A DNA stretch of 64,000 nucleotides from Nakaseomyces glabratus (taxonomy: Eukaryota; Ascomycota; Saccharomycetes; Saccharomycetales; Saccharomycetaceae). The stretch lies in assembly GCF_010111755.1 (NCBI RefSeq), contig NC_088954.1, positions 603,901 through 667,900 on the forward strand, in the 5' to 3' direction. The notes beneath the pieces were generated by a model, which did not search any database, was not told the DNA's origin, and worked only from the letters and a program-made list of their open reading frames with translations. The position numbers and the translations under genes are program-made. Each line of letters starts with the position of its first letter. Within the stretch, counting starts at the first letter, position 1. This document shows positions 54,308 through 63,986 of this stretch, one piece after another.

Positions 54308-55312
54308 AGATGACTGATGAGATGCGGGATTTTCAGATTTCCTATGATTTTCTATGAAACTGCCGAATGTTTGGGACAGTTTTATAGGTCCTTCGAGAAA
54401 AAGAAACAACAGTGCACTTACTAATGCATGTACCGATCACAACCTCATTGTGGCAAGAGGGGGGGGGGGAGGTATGCTTTTGTGACGCAGACAACGCTGC
54501 ATTGAATTACAGGTCCACATATTACTTTGTCGAGTCTATCATTTGCAAGCCCTTAACAGATTACTAAACATGTACTTGGCAATTCTATCGGGAAAGTGCA
54601 AGCTTTATTGAATCCATAAATTGCTGCTCAGTACGTTGTATGCTTAAAGAATTAATTTACTAAATCTTTTAGGAATGATAACCAAGTAGATTGAAACTTT
54701 TCTTTTTACTTGGGTGTTACCATATATTTATCCTATTGAACCATTATCTGTTATCTTTGCGGACTTCCCCATTCTAGAATAGATGCCGGGTATTCCCACT
54801 TTGTACTGTACCATTACTAACTTTCTGATACTCTGTGGCATCTATGAAGTGGGTAACAAACATTCAGAACGAATAGGAGTGGGCATGAATTATATGCAAA
54901 TCCCGAAATTTAAACAACGGTCAAAATAACTTGGGGGTCAATCTTTTGATCCCTCCATTAACTGCCTAAGATGCGAAGTATCAATGCAACTGTGCAAAAA
55001 TATTTATATATAAAATCAAAGTCAGTTTCCATTTTCTTTATGTTGAACCTGATACTCATCCTCTCTCCCTGCAACATCTCAAAAATTTTAATAACTTTTT
55101 TTCCAAAAAAGTGGCAACAAACTATTAATACAAAATAGCGATCAAAGTTTTCCTAATTTTGTGATTTTAGCCTTTCACTTCATTAACACAATATAATACG
55201 ACAATAACGGTAATATTTGCAAGTTAAAACAACATCAGCGAATACAGAATAAAACGTTATAAATAGAAGGATCCTCTGACATCCCTTCCTCAACAATCAA
55301 ATTTTAAAAAAA

Positions 55313-58300
55313 ATGTTTTCCTTTTTTTTGCACTTCTTATTATATTTCGCATGGGTTAGAAGCAGTAATTCTGATTTATTTCATCTGGCAAAGAGAGATA
55401 TAACACCAAATATAGAGAGCCACCCACAAGGGTGTAGTCCGGTAGACACCTCTGGGATAAAACCAGGTTTAAAAATGGATTTATACAGGTTCCCTATTAC
55501 TCCACCTGGTACTGGCTGCTGGAGTTGGGATTGGCTCACAGTTACTCCGGACTTTCCCCGCTCGGGGTATTGGAAATGGCCAAAGATTGCAGAGGTAGAT
55601 GGAGTTGTTGGCCCGTTACATCTCGACAGCGGACATCCAACGTGTGATCCTCTTACAAGTGTATTGCCACATGGATTTAACTATTTGCAATCAATCACAA
55701 CCACAAACTTTACTATGGTTCTTCATGGCTACTTTGTTCCCAAGCAGAGCGGTAAATATACTTTTGAATTCAAAGCTGATGATGCTTTACTACTAAATTT
55801 AGGGGCTGGAAATGCATTCAGTTGCTGTGACTATAATAATTCACAATACAATCAAGGCGAATATCTTGCATATGCAATATGGTCAAAAAATAATCAAACG
55901 GCTACACTGTATCTTGAAAAGGGTATATACTATCCTATAAGAGTGTTCTATCATAATAGATGCTGTGGAGCATACATGGATGTTGTTTATTATTTCAATG
56001 ACTCGCCAATTCCTAATAGAGATTTCTCTGGTCTGCTGTTTTCTATCCCAGACAGTGACAGTTGTGATGCTAATATTGGATTTGATGAGACATGTTCTAG
56101 CATCAATACTATCACTACTTATAGCACACAATATATCACTACTTCCCCTCCAAGTGGTAGTACTCCTATTACCAGTACAATCTACTATATTGCTACACCG
56201 TGCAATAACACACCAGAGAAACCTAGGTGTCCCACTGGTTTTTATGATCCATTTAATAATGTTTGCTATATTCCAGATTATACCACAACATTTACATCTG
56301 ATGGTCACACCATTACAGAGGTGGTATCACATATTACCACAACAGATTCGAACAGAAAAACAGTTACATACACCACAACAATGATGTCCTACGCAGAAAA
56401 CGGTCCAGGACTATATACATCGTTCGGCCCTGCACCTCCAGTGGAGACGCACACGGTTGTTCTTGAGAACAACATGACGAACTACGAGGTTGTATCTTAC
56501 TGGACCACCACCAACGAGGTTGGAGGGTTGATCACGACGAGCAGCACCAGCACGTACAGCGCTCCACCTTTGACAGTGACGGCCACTACTGCGTCTGACT
56601 ACATCGAGTCGGACTGGATCTCGTTCTTCATCACCACGAATGACAAGGGGGACATCATTACTGACAGCACTCTGTTCAATGCTACGCGTGACTACAACTT
56701 GCCTGAAGCCCCACACACTTCGTTCGGCCCTGCACCTCCAGTGGAGACGCACACGGTTGTTCTTGAGAACAACATGACGAACTACGAGGTTGTATCTTAC
56801 TGGACCACCACCAACGAGTTTGGAGGGTTGATCACGACGAGCAGCACCAGCACGTACAGCGCTCCACCTTTGACAGTGACGGCCACTACTGCGTCTGACT
56901 ACATCGAGTCGGACTGGATCTCGTTCTTCATCACCACGAATGACAAGGGGGACATCATTACTGACAGCACTCTGTTCAATGCTACGCGTGACTACAACTT
57001 GCCTGAAGCCCCACACACTTCGTTCGGCCCTGCACCTCCAGTGGAGACGCACACGGTTGTTCTTGAGAACAACATGACGAACTACGAGGTTGTATCTTAC
57101 TGGACCACCACCAACGAGTTTGGAGGGTTGATCACGACGAGCAGCACCAGCACGTACAGCGCTCCACCTTTGACAGTGACGGCCACTACTGCGTCTGACT
57201 ACATCGAGTCGGACTGGATCTCGTTCTTCATCACCACGAATGACAAGGGGGACATCATTACTGACAGCACTCTGTTCAATGCTACGCGTGACTACAACTT
57301 GCCTGAAGCCCCACACACTTCGTTCGGCCCTGCACCTCCAGTGGAGACGCACACGGTTGTTCTTGAGAACAACATGACGAACTACGAGGTTGTATCTTAC
57401 TGGACCACCACCAACGAGTTTGGAGGGTTGATCACGACGAGCAGCACCAGCACGTACAGCGCTCCACCTTTGACAGTGACGGCCACTACTGCGTCTGACT
57501 ACATCGAGTCGGACTGGATCTCGTTCTTCATCACCACGAATGACAAGGGGGACATCATTACTGACAGCACTCTGTTCAATGCTACGCGTGACTACAACTT
57601 GCCTGAAGCCCCACACACTTCGTTCGGCCCTGCACCTCCAGTGGAGACGCACACGGTTGTTCTTGAGAACAACATGACGAACTACGAGGTTGTATCTTAC
57701 TGGACCACCACCAACGAGGTTGGAGGGTTGATCACGACGAGCAGCACCAGCACGTACAGCGCTCCACCTTTGACAGTGACGGCCACTACTGCGTCTGACT
57801 ACATCGAGTCGGACTGGATCTCGTTCTTCATCACCACGAATGACAAGGGGGACATCATTACTGACAGCACTCTGTTCAATGCTACACGTGACTATATAGA
57901 TGCGCAAGCCCCATTTACGTCATCCTCAAGTTATTTGAAATCCGAAGTTGAAGAGTCAGATTACACCACGACGATCGATAATGGCAATGGTGACTTCGAG
58001 ACAGACCTTGTTTCGCACATCACGACCAAGGACTCTGACGGCAAGCCTACCACGATCACCACCACCATCCCATTGAAGCCAAGTGATGCCGGCGAGGCCG
58101 ACTACACCACCACCATTACTTCCGACGGTCACACCATCACAGAAGTAGTCTCCCACATCACCACCACTGATTCAGACGGTAACACTGTTACATACACCAC
58201 CACGATGGCCTCCTTCGATCAGGTAGGCGACGGCGTGTACACGTCTGCTCCACCTTACTCACAGCCACCAGTTGTGACAACCACTGTGACGGAGGACGAC

Positions 58301-59614
58301 GGTAGTAGCAAGACAGTTGTGATCTCTTACTCGCCATCTGAGGGCGAGGATGGGGTTACCCGTACAGGTACGACCACTATCTCCACCATCACTGCTAGCG
58401 GCGAGGCCGACTACACGACGACGATCGACAAGGGCAACGGTGACTTCGAGACAGACCTTGTTTCGCACATCACGACCAAGGACTCTGACGGCAAGCCTAC
58501 CACGATTATAACAACTGTGACTTTAACAGAAGAACCAGATTACACATCTGTGTTTGTTTCTGATGGTCACACGATCACAGCTGTTGTTTCTCATGTCACA
58601 ACGACCAATGATATCGGTCAGACTGTCACCACTACAGTGACTGTTATGTCATATGATCAAGTAGGTGAGGGTGTATTCACTTCGGCTCCTGCTTACTCTC
58701 AGCCTCCAGTCACTACGACAACTGTGAGTGCAAACACTGCTACAGCCACTGTCGTAATTTCGTATTTCCCATCTATTGGCGACGATGGAGTCACCGGGAC
58801 AGGAACAACTACCATTTCCACGGTATCTGTCGGAGGTGAAGCCGACTACACTACAACAGTCGACAGGGGCAATGGCAGTACCGAAACTGATGTCATTTCG
58901 CATATCACCACTACCGACTCCAATGGTAATCCTACAACAATAACCACCACGATCACCAATGCACCTGCACCTTCGAATTCTAAAGCAAATGTGGGGTCTG
59001 ATTACACCACCACTGTGGTTTCTAACGGTCACACAATAGTTTCTAAAGTGACCCAAACCGTAGGTGGCCAGAGTCATGGAAACACTGTTTCAAGTGCAGC
59101 ACCAGTCACAACTGTATCCGGTGCTAGTTTTAATGCTCCTGGAACAGCAGGTGTAGGTGGTATTGTCAATTCTCAGAAATCTCAGTCACAATATGTGGCT
59201 GGCCAAGGGTCTGGCAACGAAAAACCAACACAAGCTGCTGGCACAGCCGGTGGTAGTGGCTCTGGGTCAGTTCACCAATCGGCAGGCAATATTGTACCAT
59301 CTGGATCTCCATCTGTTCAGAGTGCAAAGGGTACTGCGTCTCCAGTCAGTGGTATTCATAGTAGCCAAACACCACACTCTGTACCTTCCCAAGCCCAACA
59401 ACAAGGACAAGGACAAGCACAAGCACCATCATCACTTCAACAGGCTGCCACGACTGTTCTATTACCATCTGGTTCCTCTGTTAACAACATCGGCAGTGGA
59501 TTCAACAGCACGCAAACAGCTTCTGTCCTACAGGGTAAGGGTGCTTCGATTAAAGTCACTTCAATTAGTATTTTATTCTCCATTATTACAGTAATAGTTG
59601 TCGGTATGATCTAA
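55313..59614 (+). CDS. PA14-domain GPI-anchored adhesin (EPA/PWP type)
   Basis: Large cell-wall adhesin, 1433 residues. A signal peptide covers about 1-18 (MFSFFLHFLLYFAWVRSS). A PA14 lectin-like domain covers about 55-265, with paired cysteines (CSPV, GCWSW, TCDPL, FSCCDY, RCCGAY) and the Asp-Asp pair D156-D157 in FEFKADDALLLN that serves calcium and sugar binding in Epa proteins. A Ser/Thr-rich stalk begins near 275. It contains five 100-residue repeats (about 370-860), then YTTT-type and VVSHITTT-type units, then a Ser/Gly/Gln-rich spacer. The C-terminus has a GPI signal (SISILFSIITVIVVGMI). Such genes mediate host-cell and surface adherence in C. glabrata and are typically subtelomeric and subject to silencing. 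I cannot assign a specific EPA or PWP name. The lectin part is AT-rich, while the repeats are GC-rich. Confidence 0.92.
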   Translation: MFSFFLHFLLYFAWVRSSNSDLFHLAKRDITPNIESHPQGCSPVDTSGIKPGLKMDLYRFPITPPGTGCWSWDWLTVTPDFPRSGYWKWPKIAEVDGVVGPLHLDSGHPTCDPLTSVLPHGFNYLQSITTTNFTMVLHGYFVPKQSGKYTFEFKADDALLLNLGAGNAFSCCDYNNSQYNQGEYLAYAIWSKNNQTATLYLEKGIYYPIRVFYHNRCCGAYMDVVYYFNDSPIPNRDFSGLLFSIPDSDSCDANIGFDETCSSINTITTYSTQYITTSPPSGSTPITSTIYYIATPCNNTPEKPRCPTGFYDPFNNVCYIPDYTTTFTSDGHTITEVVSHITTTDSNRKTVTYTTTMMSYAENGPGLYTSFGPAPPVETHTVVLENNMTNYEVVSYWTTTNEVGGLITTSSTSTYSAPPLTVTATTASDYIESDWISFFITTNDKGDIITDSTLFNATRDYNLPEAPHTSFGPAPPVETHTVVLENNMTNYEVVSYWTTTNEFGGLITTSSTSTYSAPPLTVTATTASDYIESDWISFFITTNDKGDIITDSTLFNATRDYNLPEAPHTSFGPAPPVETHTVVLENNMTNYEVVSYWTTTNEFGGLITTSSTSTYSAPPLTVTATTASDYIESDWISFFITTNDKGDIITDSTLFNATRDYNLPEAPHTSFGPAPPVETHTVVLENNMTNYEVVSYWTTTNEFGGLITTSSTSTYSAPPLTVTATTASDYIESDWISFFITTNDKGDIITDSTLFNATRDYNLPEAPHTSFGPAPPVETHTVVLENNMTNYEVVSYWTTTNEVGGLITTSSTSTYSAPPLTVTATTASDYIESDWISFFITTNDKGDIITDSTLFNATRDYIDAQAPFTSSSSYLKSEVEESDYTTTIDNGNGDFETDLVSHITTKDSDGKPTTITTTIPLKPSDAGEADYTTTITSDGHTITEVVSHITTTDSDGNTVTYTTTMASFDQVGDGVYTSAPPYSQPPVVTTTVTEDDGSSKTVVISYSPSEGEDGVTRTGTTTISTITASGEADYTTTIDKGNGDFETDLVSHITTKDSDGKPTTIITTVTLTEEPDYTSVFVSDGHTITAVVSHVTTTNDIGQTVTTTVTVMSYDQVGEGVFTSAPAYSQPPVTTTTVSANTATATVVISYFPSIGDDGVTGTGTTTISTVSVGGEADYTTTVDRGNGSTETDVISHITTTDSNGNPTTITTTITNAPAPSNSKANVGSDYTTTVVSNGHTIVSKVTQTVGGQSHGNTVSSAAPVTTVSGASFNAPGTAGVGGIVNSQKSQSQYVAGQGSGNEKPTQAAGTAGGSGSGSVHQSAGNIVPSGSPSVQSAKGTASPVSGIHSSQTPHSVPSQAQQQGQGQAQAPSSLQQAATTVLLPSGSSVNNIGSGFNSTQTASVLQGKGASIKVTSISILFSIITVIVVGMI
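56420..57919 (+). repeat. Five in-frame 300-bp tandem repeats in the adhesin
   Basis: Copies start at 56420, 56720, 57020, 57320 and 57620, exactly 300 bp apart; the fifth diverges after about 57892. They are almost identical at base level. One base differs, NEVGG in copies 1 and 5 versus NEFGG in copies 2-4 (GTT versus TTT), plus a synonymous change near the end of copy 5. Each encodes 100 residues beginning SFGPAPPVETHTVVLENN with three N-glycosylation-type sequons. Confidence 0.97.
57989..58506 (+). repeat. Second internal duplication in the adhesin stalk
   Basis: A segment of about 68 bp encoding GDFETDLVSHITTKDSDGKP is identical at 57989-58056 and 58439-58506, an offset of 450 bp. Flanking YTTT/VVSHITTT units are similar but diverged. 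Confidence 0.85.
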
Positions 59615-60069
59615 AGTGTATTTGTTCTGTGAATGCCCAACATGTACAGTAATACAAACGTTCGTCCAGCCATGATTTTTAGATAGGCTGTTACTTTCAA
59701 ATATGAATATTGATAAAATGGATTGATTCTAGTCCAACAAAACAAAAAAAAACTGAAAAAACACTAAAGTAAAAAAAAACTGAAGCTCCCCGTTTATATT
59801 TATTGTTCGTAATTTGGGGCTATTATTTTTGTTCCACGTAATGTTTTCTATATCTCATATTAATAATGTGAGCAGTATTATTCTGAAGAGTTTTTGTATA
59901 TATTATTAATTATTAGTTAACAATTTAAGTACTTTTCTCTTCTAAAAGTTTCATGTTGTTTTATGTATTTATTATTGTATTGTGTGCGTCTTCCTGTTGT
60001 CGATGTTTCTTATAATATCTTGGCTAACCATGGATTTGAACCTGTGGTCTGAAATTGAACTTCAAATGC

Positions 60070-60992
60070 TGCGAAAAACGCGAGATGTGATAATGCACGG
60101 TGGTAGTCATCTGATAAGTTAAGTTACCCTGTTCAACAATCTGCTTTAGTTGTTTGACGAAAAATATCGTGACCAATCGAAGTTACCCAGCCACCATCTC
60201 CACTACAGTGCATCATACGATGTATGTTCAGATGACCTTTGATATATCGATGAAGGAGTACTGACTTTCTCACTAACATCTAGGGAAGGTTTCACAGGGT
60301 TGGCAATTAGGTTGAAGGGAGGTGTTGGAAGAGTTTTGTTAGAGTGCGCACTTCAGCACCCAAACATGAATCTCAAAATTTGTGATCTTCAGTTGTTTAA
60401 ACATATATGAATGTCGGAATAGAAATAGTAAATATTAGTTACGGTACATGATTTTACCAGTCAAAACTTATTGGTGAGTTTTTACTGATGATATTGCTTT
60501 TTATGTGCGTAATAGCTTGTATTGTAAATCCATATTTGGAGCTGTTGCGTAAACTAAACTGAAATAATTTAAAATTTTGTTATAAATACCTGAAAGAATA
60601 TAGTGCTGGACATTTCAAGATCACGTTACTTAATTGACGAAATTTACACTTGAACACAGAATCGTACAGCACCTGCTAAAAGATAAACAGAAAGGGTTGT
60701 TTATTCTTATTTACAAGCAACATTGATCGAGTATGTATCTAATATGTGCCTCATACATGCAGCTATTCTTTTATTTACCATTTTCTCCTACAAAAAAAGC
60801 CCTGTCTGAGATGGTGGAATCACAGTAGCATGTCTCTGTTCTGAAATGCTATTGTTTTGACAGTGGGCCAAGCTCAGTCCTGCAAGTTCAGATATCTAAG
60901 TTGCGAAAAACGCGAGACCTTGCGTTCTACGAGACAGTCGACAAAGCAATTTGATTTACCCAGCCTGGCTGAGAGTTGCGAAAAACGCGAGA
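60070..60992 (+). repeat. Three copies of TGCGAAAAACGCGAGA
   Basis: The identical 16-mer lies at 60070-60085, 60902-60917 and 60977-60992, all in the same orientation. The first and third are followed by TGT or TGTTGTG. It joins a GCGAAAA core (similar to SBF sites) to an ACGCGA core (similar to MBF sites). The role is unknown. Confidence 0.85.
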
Positions 60993-61630
60993 TGTTGTGT
61001 TCAACGATGCGTTGTTGAAGTACAAGAATCCACTCTTCCCTAGAACAACAGTTCTTCCTGAAATGTTGCAGTTCATCTGGTTGAATCTGAACTGACCAAT
61101 ATTCATTGATCGGATTGATGGTGGGAGTTAGACATACAGGGTTTCCATTGTGAGATGAATTAAAACTATGTATGTATCAGGATTTTAGTGTACTACTGTA
61201 ATCTTGTAAGAGTGGAAATCTTTGAAGTACTCAAGACTTCTTATACTGTACTACATCATTGATTGAATACCATGCAGGAGGATGAAATGAACAATCCAGT
61301 CTATTTTATGAAGTTTTCTTGATTACCATATATGCCTTGATCACTTGTCACCAGTATTTACTTTATCAACATTTACTTCACAATGATCATGAGATGAAGT
61401 TGTTATCATGATGTAGTTATAATGACCTTGTAGGATTCCCAAATGTATTCCTGAAACAATGAGTTCCTCCACAACACAACACAACACATATCAATGCAAC
61501 ATCATGTGTGATTTATAAATGCTTATGAATATGGTAATATCTGTGCAGTACTTTTACCAGACTGTTGCGTTTCTGTGAAGAGCATTTTTGTTCGACATAA
61601 AACATCTTTCAAGAACAGATTTTCATTTTT

Positions 61631-61754
61631 TTAGGGTTACATAGGGTATGGTAAAGTTCTTAGGGCTGCATTAGGGTTCGTGTTTCATTCATTTGTCTGG
61701 GTAAGTAGGGTTTGCAGTTGTTACAGTTAGGGTTAAATAGGGTTGTGTAGGGTT
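61631..61754 (+). promoter_or_regulatory. Cluster of TTAGGG-type sites (Tbf1-like)
   Basis: TTAGGGTT lies at 61631-61638, 61671-61678 and 61727-61734, and TTAGGGCT at 61660-61667. Further TAGGGT/TAGGGTT cores lie near 61642, 61706, 61738-61744 and 61748-61754. In S. cerevisiae, TTAGGG repeats in subtelomeres bind Tbf1 and act as boundaries against silencing. All sites here face the same way. Confidence 0.7.
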
Positions 61755-62430
61755 CCAATAATATATATTTTGGTAATGAGGAGAGGATTTCTGGTAGTAA
61801 GTCTAAAATGAGCTATCAGAAACAGGTTAACGTGCACCACAATGAGTCCTGAATATCATGTAGATAGATTAAAAAGTTCACTGTACATATTTCATGCCGT
61901 ATATCTACATTCATGAAAAGACATTTGTAGAGTATATGATATGTCCATATATATCTAAGGCTCCACTATAAATGGGATTTAAGATTACTAGTTAATACAA
62001 GATCCAAATGACATATGAAAGAGAATAAGAGCTATAACAATATCAATCTATACCTTTGAATAGATGATTAAATGTCTTTGTAGACTATCATACACTATAA
62101 TATACAAGTATACCAATATGATAATGGTAACTGTTTAGTAACCAATATATGACAACGAATAACAAAATGAATGGTATACAATATATATGTCAACTACATG
62201 ATGAATGATAATTTACAACTACCAAATATAATTCAATGAAAGTGTATTGTTTATAGGTTAGTATGTAAATGGTGTCACATATAAAATCTTTGGGATACCT
62301 GACATTTGTGTGAAGTAACTGTCATATGATCATTGCCAATTACCAATTATTTATTAGAATAATAAATGAAAAACATATAATAACAAATATACATTTATTA
62401 TGGTTCTAAAGCAACCTAAAATATAGGTAA

Positions 62431-63198
62431 TGGAGTGTAGTGTGGTTGGAGTGTGGTGTGGGTGGAGTGTGGTGTGGGTGGAGTGTGGTGTGGGTGGAGT
62501 GTAGCCTGGGTGGAGTGTAGTCTGGGTGGAGTGTAGTCTGGGTGGAGTGTGGTGTGGGTGGAATGTGGTCTGGGTGGAGTGTGGTCTGGGTGGAGTGTGG
62601 TCTGGGTGGAGTGTGGTCTGGGTGGAGTGTAGTCTGGGTGGAGTGTGGTCTGGGTGGAGTGTGGTCTGGGTGGAGTGTGGTCTGGGTGCTGTGGGGTCTG
62701 GGTGCTGTGGGGTCTGGGTGCTGTGTGGTCTGGGTGCTGTGTAGTCTGGGTGCTGTGTAGTCTGGGTGCTGTGTAGTCTGGGTGCTGTGTAGTCTGGGTG
62801 GAGTGTAGTCTGGGTGCTGTGTAGTCTGGGTGGAGTGTAGTCTGGGTGGAGTGTAGTCTGGGTGGAGTGTGGTCTGGGTGGAGTGTGGTCTGGGTGCTGT
62901 GGGGTCTGGGTGCTGTGGGGTCTGGGTGCTGTGGGGTCTGGGTGCTGTGGGGTCTGGGTGGAGTGTGGTCTGGGTGGAGTGTGGTCTGGGTGCTGTGTAG
63001 TCTGGGTGCTGTGTAGTCTGGGTGCTGTGTAGTCTGGGTGCTGTGTAGTCTGGGTGGAGTGTAGTCTGGGTGCTGTGTAGTCTGGGTGGAGTGTAGTCTG
63101 GGTGGAGTGTAGTCTGGGTGGAGTGTAGTCTGGGTGGAGTGTGGTCTGGGTGGAGTGTGGTCTGGGTGGAGTGTGGTCTGGGTGGAGTGTGGTCTGGG
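62431..63198 (+). repeat. Variant 16-bp telomere-like repeats (48 units)
   Basis: Forty-eight units kept in perfect 16-bp register. All but the first few end in GTCTGGG or GTGTGGG. The first half varies: TGGAGTGTAG, TGGAGTGTGG, TGCTGTGTAG and, in patches, the canonical TGCTGTGGGG. The outermost units are the most diverged (TGGAGTGTAGTGTGGT first). A block of eight units is duplicated 256 bp apart (62735-62862 and 62991-63118). Confidence 0.95.
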
Positions 63199-63986
63199 TG
63201 CTGTGGGGTCTGGGTGCTGTGGGGTCTGGGTGCTGTGGGGTCTGGGTGCTGTGGGGTGGGGTGGGGGTCTGGGTGCTGTGGGGTCTGGGTGCTGTGGGGT
63301 CTGGGTGCTGTGGGGTCTGGGTGCTGTGGGGTCTGGGTGCTGTGGGGTCTGGGTGCTGTGGGGTCTGGGTGCTGTGGGGTCTGGGTGCTGTGGGGTCTGG
63401 GTGCTGTGGGGTCTGGGTGCTGTGGGGTCTGGGTGCTGTGGGGTCTGGGTGCTGTGGGGTCTGGGTGCTGTGGGGTCTGGGTGCTGTGGGGTCTGGGTGC
63501 TGTGGGGTCTGGGTGCTGTGGGGTCTGGGTGCTGTGGGGTCTGGGTGCTGTGGGGTCTGGGTGCTGTGGGGTCTGGGTGCTGTGGGGTCTGGGTGCTGTG
63601 GGGTCTGGGTGCTGTGGGGTCTGGGTGCTGTGGGGTCTGGGTGCTGTGGGGTCTGGGTGCTGTGGGGTCTGGGTGCTGTGGGGTCTGGGTGCTGTGGGGT
63701 CTGGGTGCTGTGGGGTCTGGGTGCTGTGGGGTCTGGGTGCTGTGGGGTCTGGGTGCTGTGGGGTCTGGGTGCTGTGGGGTCTGGGTGCTGTGGGGTCTGG
63801 GTGCTGTGGGGTCTGGGTGCTGTGGGGTCTGGGTGCTGTGGGGTCTGGGTGCTGTGGGGTCTGGGTGCTGTGGGGTCTGGGTGCTGTGGGGTCTGGGTGC
63901 TGTGGGGTCTGGGTGCTGTGGGGTCTGGGTGCTGTGGGGTCTGGGTGCTGTGGGGTCTGGGTGCTGTGGGGTCTGGGTGCTGTGGG
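63199..63986 (+). repeat. Telomere, canonical 16-bp repeat
   Basis: Three units of TGCTGTGGGGTCTGGG, then one expanded 27-bp unit with extra GGGGT (63247-63273), then 44 perfect units (63274-63977) and a partial unit ending TGCTGTGGG. The sequence equals the known C. glabrata telomerase product, with the G-rich strand running toward the chromosome end. Confidence 0.96.

Larger units (their letters stand above)
53037..55312. other. Subtelomeric intergenic DNA and adhesin promoter
   Basis: About 2.3 kb without an intact gene. Around 53170-53270 a further protein-like stretch (MLSPENKVPGGIPDYVIVLA in one frame) ends in a stop and may belong to the decayed gene upstream. It also holds a perfect hairpin (53857-53894), a 34-bp direct repeat (54222-54307), and a G-run at 54461-54471. 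Promoter elements for the adhesin gene lie at 55003-55016 (TATATATAAAA type) and 55257-55266 (TTATAAATAG). Confidence 0.5.
59615..62430. other. Non-coding subtelomere between adhesin and telomere
   Basis: About 2.8 kb, AT-rich, with no frame worth calling. It carries three copies of a 16-bp motif, two copies of TTACCCAGCC (60183-60192, 60956-60965), and a cluster of TTAGGG-type sites. The last 600 bp before the repeats are very AT-rich with TATATG-like sequence. Confidence 0.6.

Noticed and set aside
56411..57907. A 498-codon open frame on the minus strand, repetitive with the adhesin array
   Set aside because: It is the antisense shadow of five identical 300-bp coding repeats. Because 300 is a multiple of three, one open unit makes all five open. 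It has no domain and an odd Arg/Val-rich composition.
62526..62760. Two 72-codon frames rich in Trp, Val and Gly in the telomere
   Set aside because: They are translations of the 16-bp repeat, which lacks stops in some frames. They are not genes.
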